A stretch of DNA of 12,272 bases from JBEKHI01 sp050012355 (GTDB lineage Bacteria > Actinomycetota > Actinomycetes > Streptosporangiales > Streptosporangiaceae): NCBI GenBank assembly GCA_050012355.1, contig JBEKHI010000255.1:1-12272 (forward strand). Direction: 5' to 3'. Of this stretch, positions 1 through 5,561 are shown piece after piece. Both the position numbers and the translations under genes were made by a program. Below the pieces are notes generated by a model, which was not told the DNA's origin, did no database searches, and worked only from the letters and a program-made list of their open reading frames with translations. Numbering within the stretch: the stretch's first letter is position 1; each line of letters opens with the position of its first letter.

Positions 1-261
1 CGCCCTCGGTGCCGCTCGAGGTCAGGCTGTCCCTTGACGGTCTCGTTGACCGGTTCGATGACCTGTCGCGGCGGCTTGGACAGGGCTGCGCCAGGCCGTT
101 CCCGTTCACCTTTACGGGCAGGGCGGAGCCATTTTGCCTCGCAGGTGCAGCCGGGTATGGCCTGCATCGTGGCGAGGGTGACCAGTCCGGCATCGCTCAG
201 GCGGGGCGTCATGCCGCCCGGCGGGCCGCCACGGCGCCAGGCCGGGATGCTCCTTCAGCAT
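1..261 (-). pseudogene. IS982-family transposase remnant (N-terminal part fused to C-terminal part)
   Basis: Read on the minus strand, this stretch has two recognisable pieces of an IS982-family DDE transposase. The N-terminal piece contains LKEHPGLAPWRP and RLSDAGLVTLATMQAI, then CEAKWLR, matching the usual 'LSDAELVTLAVMQALLG.TSEARWLR' start. It runs directly into the C-terminal piece PARKGERERPGAALSKPP, RQVIEPVNETVKGQPDLERH, matching the 'LLRPARK...RQ.IESVNDTLKGQLDLE' end. The roughly 150-200 residues normally between WLR and LLRPARK, with the first catalytic aspartates, are missing; the join lies near 119-130. A frame change near 210-215 separates the first piece from the rest. The glutamate of the last DDE block (VIEPVNE) remains. 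The remnant runs off the left edge, so its far end is not visible. It cannot be active. Family recognition is from memory of conserved blocks, not a search. Confidence 0.72.
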
Positions 262-374
262 GTCGCCGGCCGTCGCCTAGAGTGCTGTCGCGAGGGTGTC
301 CGCGTCGTTCGTCACAAAACGATCCTGGGCACCCGCGTTCTCGTCTCCGCGGGCACCCCTTGGACCACACCACC

Positions 375-380
375 AGGAGG
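375..380 (+). promoter_or_regulatory. Shine-Dalgarno fixing the GTG start at 386
   Basis: AGGAGG lies five bases upstream of GTG at 386. It is a perfect anti-16S match at good spacing. This is why the start is placed at 386 and not at the upstream in-frame start at 296, whose extra residues look like translated non-coding DNA. Confidence 0.8.
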
Positions 381-385
381 AATCA

Positions 386-775
386 GTGTCATACCCGCAA
401 CTGCTCACCCCCCAGGAGAAGCTCGCCGACGCGAAGAAGCTGCTGAGCCTCCCGCGTATCGTCGTGATCTGCGGCTCCACCCGCTTCATGACCGAGATGA
501 ACGAGGCCGATCTGCGGGAGACCACAGCCGGAAAGATCGTCGTCAAACCGGGCTGTGACATGAAGTCGCCGCACGAACTCTGGTCCGGTCCTGCCGAGGC
601 CGAGGCGCTGAAGGTCCGGCTCGACGATCTGCACCGGGCGAAGATCCGGCTCGCTGATGAGGTGCTCATAGCCGGCGACTACATCGGAGACAGCACCCGA
701 GCCGAAATCGCCTACGCCCGGTCCCTGGGCAAGCCCGTGCGGTTCACGCACCCCGAAGCCGACCCTGACGCCTGA
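386..775 (+). CDS. Small nucleoside 2-deoxyribosyltransferase-like (Rossmann-type) protein
   Basis: A 129-residue cytoplasmic protein starting at GTG. After a short helical lead (LTPQEKLADAKKLL) comes a buried strand and glycine turn, IVVICGSTRF (about residues 25-34). Near the end is DEVLIAGDYIGDSTRAEIAYARSLGKPVRF (split here: DEVLIAGDYIG then DSTRAEIAYARSLGKPV). This layout, with an N-terminal 'GSTRF' loop and a C-terminal acidic 'xTRAEIxYAxxxGKPV' helix, is that of nucleoside 2-deoxyribosyltransferase-like and DUF4406-like small proteins found in actinomycetes and their phages. In true deoxyribosyltransferases a glutamate in the equivalent helix is catalytic; the Glu of TRAEIAYA is the candidate here. 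No partner gene lies beside it: an IS remnant is upstream and a convergent gene follows. Activity and substrate are unknown. It may be phage- or element-derived cargo. Confidence 0.8.
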   Translation: MSYPQLLTPQEKLADAKKLLSLPRIVVICGSTRFMTEMNEADLRETTAGKIVVKPGCDMKSPHELWSGPAEAEALKVRLDDLHRAKIRLADEVLIAGDYIGDSTRAEIAYARSLGKPVRFTHPEADPDA

Positions 776-874
776 CCGCCCACCCCACACCCTCCGCAGG
801 CATCCCTTGGAACTGATCGTCTAGGCCTACTGGGACCCGGGTAGCGCCAAGTGGGTGCGGTAGATGACCGGCCG

Positions 875-1105
875 CTAGTGCCCGCCACCAGGTTCGCTCC
901 GATGGAAGTAAACCGTGATCGAAGGCCAGTCGCCGAACTCGTTGACATCCGTGTGCAGCACCAGATCCTGGACCTCCGCGGTCCCGAAGCCCGCAATGAG
1001 ATCCGCCACCCTGCGCAGCAGCAGCGGGACATCGCCCTGGCCGTGTCCCTTGGGATTGGCCAGGCTGAAGTGTTCAATGGCCCAGGCGGCTGGCTCGTGA
1101 GGCAC
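875..1105 (-). CDS. Uncharacterised 76-residue protein downstream of dapD
   Basis: The frame opens with GTG at 1105, five bases after the dapD stop, giving a protein beginning VPHEPAAWAIEHFSLANP. It continues GHGQGDVPLLLRRVADLIAGF, then VQDLVLHTDVNEFGDWPS and ITVYFHRSE before a glycine/histidine tail. The amphipathic helix LLRRVADLI followed by strands with a central DWPSITVYF looks like a real small folded alpha/beta domain, unlike the arginine-rich shadow frames around it. I recall similar short actinomycete proteins annotated as hypothetical but cannot give a function. There is no signal peptide, membrane segment or cysteine. The Shine-Dalgarno is poor, so translation probably depends on coupling to dapD. 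The same frame stays open upstream inside dapD, but that part is a shadow. Confidence 0.65.
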   Translation of the reverse strand: MPHEPAAWAIEHFSLANPKGHGQGDVPLLLRRVADLIAGFGTAEVQDLVLHTDVNEFGDWPSITVYFHRSEPGGGH

Positions 1106-1110
1106 GCCGG

Positions 1111-2031
1111 CTACTGACCGGCGTGCAGGTCGGCGCTGAGGCTGCCCCACGTGCCGAGCCGGGCGATGGCCTCGACGGACCCGGTGATGCTGTTGCGGCG
1201 AAACAGCAGCCCGGACCGCCCGCTGAGGTCCCGTGCCTTCACCTGTTGCCCATCGGGGAGCGCGACGATCGTCCCGGCCGTGAGGTAGAGCCCGGCTTCG
1301 ACGACGCAATCATCGCCAAGAGAGATCCCCAGGCCCGAGTTCGCGCCGAGCAGGCACCGCTCCCCGAGCGAGATGACCTGGGTGCCGCCACCGGACAAGG
1401 TGCCCATGATGGACGCCCCGCCGCCGACGTCGGTTCCGGCGCCGACGATGACACCCTGGCTGATACGGCCTTCCACCATCGCGGGCCCGAGCGTACCGGC
1501 GTTGAAGTTGACGAAGCCCTCGTGCATGATCGTGGTCCCGTCCGCCAGGTGGGCGCCAAGCCGGACCCTGGCCGCGTCCGCGACCCGCACGCCGCTGGGG
1601 ACGACGTAGTCCAGCATCGACGGGAACTTGTCGACAGCGCGGACTTCGAGATGGCTACCGCGCTCCAGCGCCCGCTGCCGGACGGCGTCGATCTCGCTGA
1701 CGGCAACCGGCCCGAGAGAGGTCCAGCACACGTTGGGCAAGACCTTGAAGATCCCGTCCAGGTTCATCGAGTTGGGACGCACCAGCCGGTGCGAGAGCAG
1801 ATGCAGCCGCAGATAGGCATCACCGGTATCAGCCGGCGGCTGGTCCAGGTCAGCGGCCACGCAAAGCTGACGGGTGATCCGCACCCCGCGAACCGGGTCA
1901 TCTCGCTCATCGGAAGGCGCCCGGTCGGCGGTGGCTGGTACTCCGAGCCGCGGATCCGGGAAGTAGAAGCTGAGCGGAGTTCCGTCCTGCGCGACCGTGA
2001 CGATCGCCTGTCCCCAAGCTGACTCACCCAC
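1111..2031 (-). CDS. dapD: 2,3,4,5-tetrahydropyridine-2,6-dicarboxylate N-succinyltransferase
   Basis: DapD uses succinyl-CoA to succinylate tetrahydrodipicolinate, the committed step of the succinylase branch to meso-diaminopimelate and lysine; it is cytoplasmic and trimeric. The 306 residues fit the actinobacterial type. Seen here are an N-terminal strand motif (AIVTVAQDGTPLSFYFPDPRL), the block DAYLRLHLLSHRLVRPN, then LDGIFKVLPNVCWTSLGPV. The left-handed beta-helix of hexapeptide repeats follows (about residues 150-265): GVRVADAARVRLGAHLADGT, MHEGFVNFNAGTLG, MVEGRIS, GGGASIMGTLSGGG, ERCLLGANSGLGISLGDDCV. The end is RRNSITG plus a short tail. The GTG start keeps the first conserved strand; its Shine-Dalgarno is weak. 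Its first 268 bases lie inside the run-on frame of the upstream hydroxylase. Its place at the tail of a catabolic operon is odd for a lysine gene; a second copy elsewhere or a re-used acyltransferase is possible. Confidence 0.9.
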   Translation of the reverse strand: MGESAWGQAIVTVAQDGTPLSFYFPDPRLGVPATADRAPSDERDDPVRGVRITRQLCVAADLDQPPADTGDAYLRLHLLSHRLVRPNSMNLDGIFKVLPNVCWTSLGPVAVSEIDAVRQRALERGSHLEVRAVDKFPSMLDYVVPSGVRVADAARVRLGAHLADGTTIMHEGFVNFNAGTLGPAMVEGRISQGVIVGAGTDVGGGASIMGTLSGGGTQVISLGERCLLGANSGLGISLGDDCVVEAGLYLTAGTIVALPDGQQVKARDLSGRSGLLFRRNSITGSVEAIARLGTWGSLSADLHAGQ

Positions 2032-3260
2032 CCAGGTAAGTTACCGCAGCCTTTGCTCGCAACGTGACCGTGGGCTACGGCGAGGGTGATCGCGGGGTAC
2101 CTGGGCGGCTCCTGCTCCGGGGTCAGCGCGGTGGACCCGTAAAGCCAGTCGACGAAACCGTAGTCGTAGGTGTCTCGCGCCCGCAGCATCTCGTTGCGCA
2201 GCAGACGCTTGTCCCCGTCCAGGTGCCACAGGTAACCCCAGTCACGTGAGGCCAGTACGACCCGGCGGCAGTGCTCGGCGCGCACCGCCTGATAGGCCGA
2301 CAGCACCGCGTCCCAGTCCTGCCCCAGCAGCCCCGCGTGTGACGCGAGCACCCAGCCGTCCTCGATCGCCATGATCGCGCCCTGCGCGATGTACTGCAGC
2401 GGCGGGTGCGCCGCGTCGCCAAGCAGCGCGACGCGGCCATTCACCCAGCTGCCGATAGGGTCCCGGTCGGACATGCCCCACCAGCGGTCCCGCCCCATCA
2501 GCGTGATGCCCTGGCGCACGGTCTCGCAGGCACCGGCGAAGGCCGCGTCGAGCTCGCCGGGAGTCCCAGAACCTGACGGCGAGCGGAACACCGCGACCTG
2601 GTTGAGGATCTCACCGCCGCGCAGCGGATACCGCACGAAATGGCAGCGCGGCCCGACGTAGACCACGACATCGTTCTCAGTCACCCCGCTCTCCCGCGCG
2701 GTGCCCGCCGGGATAGCGCCCCGGAAGGCCACGTAAGCGGAGCCGACCAGGTCATCACCGGCAAGCTGCCCCCTGGCCACCGAATGCAGGCCGTCAGCGG
2801 CGATGACGACGCCCGCTCGCTGAGTGCTCCCGTCAGCCAGCGAGACCGCGCCGGCGCTTGAATACCCGGTGACGTGCTGGCTGGTGCGCAGTTCCACCCC
2901 CGCCCGCTGACACGCGCGCAGCAGGACGGCGTGCAGGTCCGTGCGGTGAATGACCAGATAGGGGAATCCGTACCTGCGCTCCAGGTCGGTCAGGTCCAGA
3001 TGGGTCAGGTCGGAGCCGTCGAGGGCGTCGCGCATCACCATGGTGCGCGGCAGGACGCCGAGCGCCACCGCCTCCTCGAGCAGCCCGTATTCGTGCAGGA
3101 TGCGCGTGCAGTTGGGAGCGAGCTGGATCCCGGCCCCGACCTCGCCGAACTCGCTGGCCCGTTCCAAGACGCGCACCCGCGGTTCCTGACGGCTGAGGGC
3201 GAACGCGGCGGACAGCCCGCCGATGCCTCCCCCGACGACGATGACATCAGGCTCAGCCAT
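1764..3260 (-). CDS. 3-hydroxybenzoate 6-hydroxylase-like FAD monooxygenase with run-on C terminus
   Basis: Class A flavoprotein hydroxylase expected to convert 3-hydroxybenzoate to gentisate with NAD(P)H and O2. Visible: the dinucleotide fold VVGGGIGGLSAAFAL (residues 8-22), ERASEFGEVGAGIQLAPN, HRTDLHAVLL, the DG motif IAADGLHS (about 153-160), GPRCHFVRYPLRGGE (His207 aligns with the catalytic His of the Rhodococcus enzyme), and the GD motif ALLGDAAHPPLQYIAQGAIM (278-297, with Gln289). WGYLWHLDGDKRLLRNE and DYGFVDWLYG also match that enzyme. Family members end soon after DWLWG, at roughly 400 residues. Here the frame continues to 498, and residues after about 410 are read out of frame through dapD, so that tail is almost certainly not natural. 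A different frame has a stop at 2041-2043, nine bases before dapD, suggesting an indel between about 2045 and 2130. The start lies three bases after the isomerase stop. Confidence 0.85.
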   Translation of the reverse strand: MAEPDVIVVGGGIGGLSAAFALSRQEPRVRVLERASEFGEVGAGIQLAPNCTRILHEYGLLEEAVALGVLPRTMVMRDALDGSDLTHLDLTDLERRYGFPYLVIHRTDLHAVLLRACQRAGVELRTSQHVTGYSSAGAVSLADGSTQRAGVVIAADGLHSVARGQLAGDDLVGSAYVAFRGAIPAGTARESGVTENDVVVYVGPRCHFVRYPLRGGEILNQVAVFRSPSGSGTPGELDAAFAGACETVRQGITLMGRDRWWGMSDRDPIGSWVNGRVALLGDAAHPPLQYIAQGAIMAIEDGWVLASHAGLLGQDWDAVLSAYQAVRAEHCRRVVLASRDWGYLWHLDGDKRLLRNEMLRARDTYDYGFVDWLYGSTALTPEQEPPRYPAITLAVAHGHVASKGCGNLPGWVSQLGDRRSSRSRRTELRSASTSRIRGSEYQPPPTGRLPMSEMTRFAGCGSPVSFAWPLTWTSRRLIPVMPICGCICSRTGWCVPTR

Positions 3261-3263
3261 GAT

Positions 3264-3870
3264 CTAGAGCCACGCAGACAGGTCAGGCCCGGGCTCGCCG
3301 TCAACGGTCGTGAGATCGCTCGGGCGTCCGGTCAGGTAGGCGGCGACCGAGGACACCGGGCCGGCCAGCGCCACCACTGGCCCCGCCAGCTCCCAGCGCG
3401 CACCCGTGTCGGTGGCCGTCACTACCAGTCCCGACCCGGCGCGGGTGCCGGCGACCTCGTCGCACAGCTCGGACAGGAAGCCGGCGGGCAGGTCGGCAAA
3501 CGTCACTCCGGTGCCGAGGTCCACCACGTGAATGCACGTCTCGCGCGCTCGCAGCCACGGGATCGTGGTGGCCGGGACGGTGGGCCCCTGCCTTCGCCTC
3601 CTCGCCCGACAGCCGGCTACCCGCCTCGATGCCCTCATCGCGTTCCTGCGCCGAGGCGTACATCGGGGTGCGTTCGCCGCTGGCCGCCCAGTGCACCAGG
3701 TTGCCGAGCGCATCCGCGTTCGCCGCCAGGTGCGCGACCAGGTGTCGTCGGCTCCAGCCCGGCAGCGCGCTGGGCTGGTCCAGCGCCAGCTCATCGAGGG
3801 AGCTCTCGGCCAGCACCAGCCCGGTGCCGAACCGGGTCCAGTCGCGCGCGTCGTCGAGGGACCGGCTCAC
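3264..3870 (-). pseudogene. Mycothiol-dependent maleylpyruvate isomerase, frameshifted and internally deleted
   Basis: This gene would isomerise maleylpyruvate to fumarylpyruvate with mycothiol as cofactor. The GTG start at 3870 overlaps the dioxygenase stop by four bases and has a strong GGAGGTGA. Frame 1 gives the DinB-like N-terminal half: LPGWSRRHLVAHLAANADAL, LVHWAASGERTPMYASAQER, IEAGSRLSGEEA, to about residue 92. The C-terminal half is in another frame: GPTVPATTIPWLRARETCIH, VVDLGTGVTFADLPAGFL, ending GPDLSAWL at 3264. The junction is at about 3585-3595. The whole spans 607 bases (about 202 codons) against about 240 residues for the Corynebacterium enzyme, and roughly 30 residues normally between the two halves (helix up to the 'TAQGR' turn) are absent. 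The metal ligands (second His of HLVAH, Glu and His of RETCIH) all survive, but in separate frames. This suggests recent loss by an out-of-frame deletion, or an assembly fault. Confidence 0.85.
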
Positions 3871-4976
3871 GCGGTCACCTCCGACCGGTTCAGCGCCAGC
3901 GCCTCGAAGATCGGCGCGTCGCTGAACCGGAACAGGTCAAGCCCGGTCTCCGCGAGAACCGACAGCGGCTCCCAGGACGGGACCACGAACAGGTCCCCCC
4001 TAGACACCTCCCAGCTCCGCGAACCGACGGTAACCGTGCCCGCGCCCTCGAACACCAGCCAGACCGAGGAGCCGGTCTCCCGGGCAGGCGCCGTCGAGGT
4101 ACCGCGGGTCACCCGGTGCATCTCGGCGCGGATCGTGGGCAGCACGTCGCCGCCGGTCGCCGGGTTGCTGAACCGGACCGCGGCGTGGCCAGGCTCTACG
4201 GTCCCGCCGTATCCCTGCGCAGAAAGCGCGAGCTGGTCGGCGAGCGCGCGGTCGGTGTGCTCCCACCGGTAGGCCAGCAGCGGCGACCCGGGTCCGGCCG
4301 GGGTCGCGGCGACCGGCCGCAGCCCCGGATACCCCCACAGCCGTTCCGAGCGGGACCGGTCCGGCGTCTCGGGTTCCCCGAGGTCGTCCCGGCCGGGCTC
4401 GAAGAACTGCGACTCGGCGACGTACTGGAACGGGATGTCGAGACCGTCCAGCCAGGCCATCGGCGTCGCCGTCGCGTTGTGGTGACCGTGCCAGTTCCAG
4501 CCCGCCTGCGGCAGGAAGTCGCCGCGGCGCATCGACACCGGATCGCCGTTGACGACCGTCCACACGCCCTCGCCCTCGACCACGAAACGGAACGCGTGCT
4601 GGGTGTGCCGGTGCTCCGGCGCGTCTTCCCCTGGCATCAGGTACTGGATCGCGGCCCACAGCGTCGGCGTCGCGAATGGCCGTCCGCCCAGGCCCGGGTT
4701 GGCCAGCGCGATCGCGCGACGTTCACCGCCGCGGCCCACCGGCACCAGTTCGCCCGCCCGGGCTGCGAGCGTCCGCAGCCGTTCCCACTGCCACCGGTGC
4801 GGGACCGCCCTCGAGTTCGGGTGGTTCGGCATCAGGTCACCGATCTCGGTCCACAGCGGCACCAGCAGTTCGCGTGAGAAGCCCCGGTACAGCTCCTCAA
4901 GCTCCGGGGTCACGTCTGGCTGGCCCGGCGCGGCCACCGCGCGCAGCTGGACCGGGGATGCGAAAGACATGCTCAT
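3867..4976 (-). CDS. Gentisate 1,2-dioxygenase (bicupin, Fe(II))
   Basis: It opens the ring of gentisate between C1 and C2 to give maleylpyruvate. The 369-residue cytoplasmic protein has two cupin domains. The first holds the iron ligands in PEHRHTQHAFRFVVEGEG (His122 and His124 with this start) and GWNWHGHHN (His163). Around it are TLWAAIQYLMPGE, VNGDPVSMRRGDFLPQAG and WLDGLDIPFQYVAESQFFEP, all typical of the family. The second cupin (ETGSSVWLVFEGAGTVTVG, WEVSRGDLFVVPSWEPLSV) has no metal His set, as usual. Length is normal. The frame stays open to 5012, but the ATG at 4976 (or the one at 4970) suits family length better; no strong Shine-Dalgarno separates them. It is first in the minus-strand gentisate operon; its stop overlaps the isomerase start (GTGA). 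The 174-bp divergent gap to the gene at 5151 should hold its promoter, but I see no convincing boxes. Confidence 0.92.
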   Translation of the reverse strand: MSMSFASPVQLRAVAAPGQPDVTPELEELYRGFSRELLVPLWTEIGDLMPNHPNSRAVPHRWQWERLRTLAARAGELVPVGRGGERRAIALANPGLGGRPFATPTLWAAIQYLMPGEDAPEHRHTQHAFRFVVEGEGVWTVVNGDPVSMRRGDFLPQAGWNWHGHHNATATPMAWLDGLDIPFQYVAESQFFEPGRDDLGEPETPDRSRSERLWGYPGLRPVAATPAGPGSPLLAYRWEHTDRALADQLALSAQGYGGTVEPGHAAVRFSNPATGGDVLPTIRAEMHRVTRGTSTAPARETGSSVWLVFEGAGTVTVGSRSWEVSRGDLFVVPSWEPLSVLAETGLDLFRFSDAPIFEALALNRSEVTA

Positions 4977-5150
4977 GGGCTCTAGCGTGGTATGCGTCCG
5001 CATGGAAGACAAGTCGCTGGCAGCGGCGCCCTCCGGGAGATCCCTGAGCGGAATCCGGGTGTGAACCAGGGCTGATCCCGATCGACGGCGACCGCCGCCG
5101 ACGGCAACCTTGAGTCATAAGCACCGTGACTTGAACGGAGACCGATCGCA

Positions 5151-5303
5151 ATGTTCGCCATCATCCCCATCGTTCTTATCGCCATCGTGGCCCTGATCGT
5201 CGTAAGCCTGGCCGTGCACGTACTGTTCACCCCGTGGCTGCTCGTACTAGCGGTCGCCGTCGTGGCCTGGATTAAGTTCCGCCCGGGCCGCTCCCGCCGG
5301 TAA
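5151..5303 (+). CDS. Tiny hydrophobic membrane protein (50 residues)
   Basis: ATG at 5151 is preceded by GGAG at suitable distance. The product starts MFAIIPIVLIAIVALIVVSL and continues AVHVLFTPWLLVLAVAVVAW, ending in a basic tail IKFRPGRSRR. Two hydrophobic helices with a short FTPW turn and a positive C terminus predict a two-pass inner-membrane hairpin, with both ends probably cytoplasmic. Proteins of this shape are common in actinomycetes without known function. It stands alone: divergent from the gentisate operon and followed by the repeat-rich gap at 5304-5561. No functional claim is made. Confidence 0.7.
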   Translation: MFAIIPIVLIAIVALIVVSLAVHVLFTPWLLVLAVAVVAWIKFRPGRSRR

Positions 5304-5305
5304 TC

Positions 5306-5326
5306 GCTAGGCGCGACCTCCCTAGC
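5306..5326 (+). terminator. Weak stem-loop just after the 50-residue membrane protein
   Basis: GCTAGG at 5306-5311 pairs with CCTAGC at 5321-5326 around a nine-base loop, starting two bases after the stop codon. No T-run follows, and the stem is only six pairs. Position suggests a terminator or 3'-end stabiliser, but support is thin. Confidence 0.3.
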
Positions 5327-5335
5327 ATGCCCCGA

Positions 5336-5545
5336 CTTGCCGTTTAACCTCTCGCTGTTCACGGTGTGCCGCGCCTCCAGCATGGCACCCGGCAACGAGA
5401 CAAGATAGTGGAAACGGGCCGTCGGCCGGCGACGGCTAGTTACCACTATCTTGCCGGCAGGCCAATCCGGGCCGTCGGGTGGCCGCGCAGGCTCGGGCAC
5501 ATCGCCGGCCGGCCGTCGTGGGATTCCCGAAGGCTAAACGGCAAG
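5336..5545. repeat. Nested inverted-repeat element between convergent genes
   Basis: An outer pair, CTTGCCGTTTAACC at 5336-5349 and GGCTAAACGGCAAG at 5532-5545, matches at 13 of 14 positions in inverted orientation. Inside it lies a second perfect pair (caagatagtgg 5401-5411; ccactatcttg 5443-5453). The arms between outer and inner boxes differ in length (51 against 78 bases) and show little other similarity. No protein-like frame crosses the region convincingly, and no flanking target-site duplication is visible. It could be a degenerate miniature transposable element, two diverged copies of one regulatory box, or terminators. The 258 bases from 5304 to 5561 contain no other recognisable feature. 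Confidence 0.55.
5401..5453. terminator. Long imperfect hairpin, candidate bidirectional terminator
   Basis: The arms CAAGATAGTGG (5401-5411) and CCACTATCTTG (5443-5453) pair perfectly. Further in, AAC/GTT (5413-5415 with 5439-5441) and GCCGTC/GACGGC (5418-5423 with 5431-5436) continue the same stem, with only a few mismatches, up to a GGCCGGC loop. The stem is about 23 pairs. It sits between a plus-strand gene ending at 5303 and a minus-strand operon ending at 5562, the usual place for a shared terminator. There is no clear T-run on either side, so a protein-binding dyad is an alternative. Confidence 0.5.
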
Positions 5546-5561
5546 CCCAACGATGGCCCCA

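Noticed and set aside
832..850. Imperfect dyad CTAC...GTAG around GGGACCCGGG after the small gene at 875
   Set aside because: The stem is short and interrupted and no T-run follows. It is too weak to list as a terminator.
3301..3600. The second half of the 189-residue frame starting at the isomerase GTG
   Set aside because: After about residue 92 the frame is a shadow; the conserved C-terminal half is in the other frame. The gene is listed once, as a pseudogene.
2874..4877. A 667-residue open frame on the plus strand opposite the gentisate genes
   Set aside because: Its composition is arginine/proline/glycine-rich with no domains. It lies antisense to clear enzyme genes and is a GC-rich shadow.
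5002..5064. Plus-strand mini-frame of 20 residues (MEDKSLAAAPSGRSLSGIRV) between the gentisate dioxygenase and the small membrane gene
   Set aside because: It has no Shine-Dalgarno and is very short. The end vaguely resembles the SLSGIRV start of CoA transferases, but too little remains to call a gene or a remnant.
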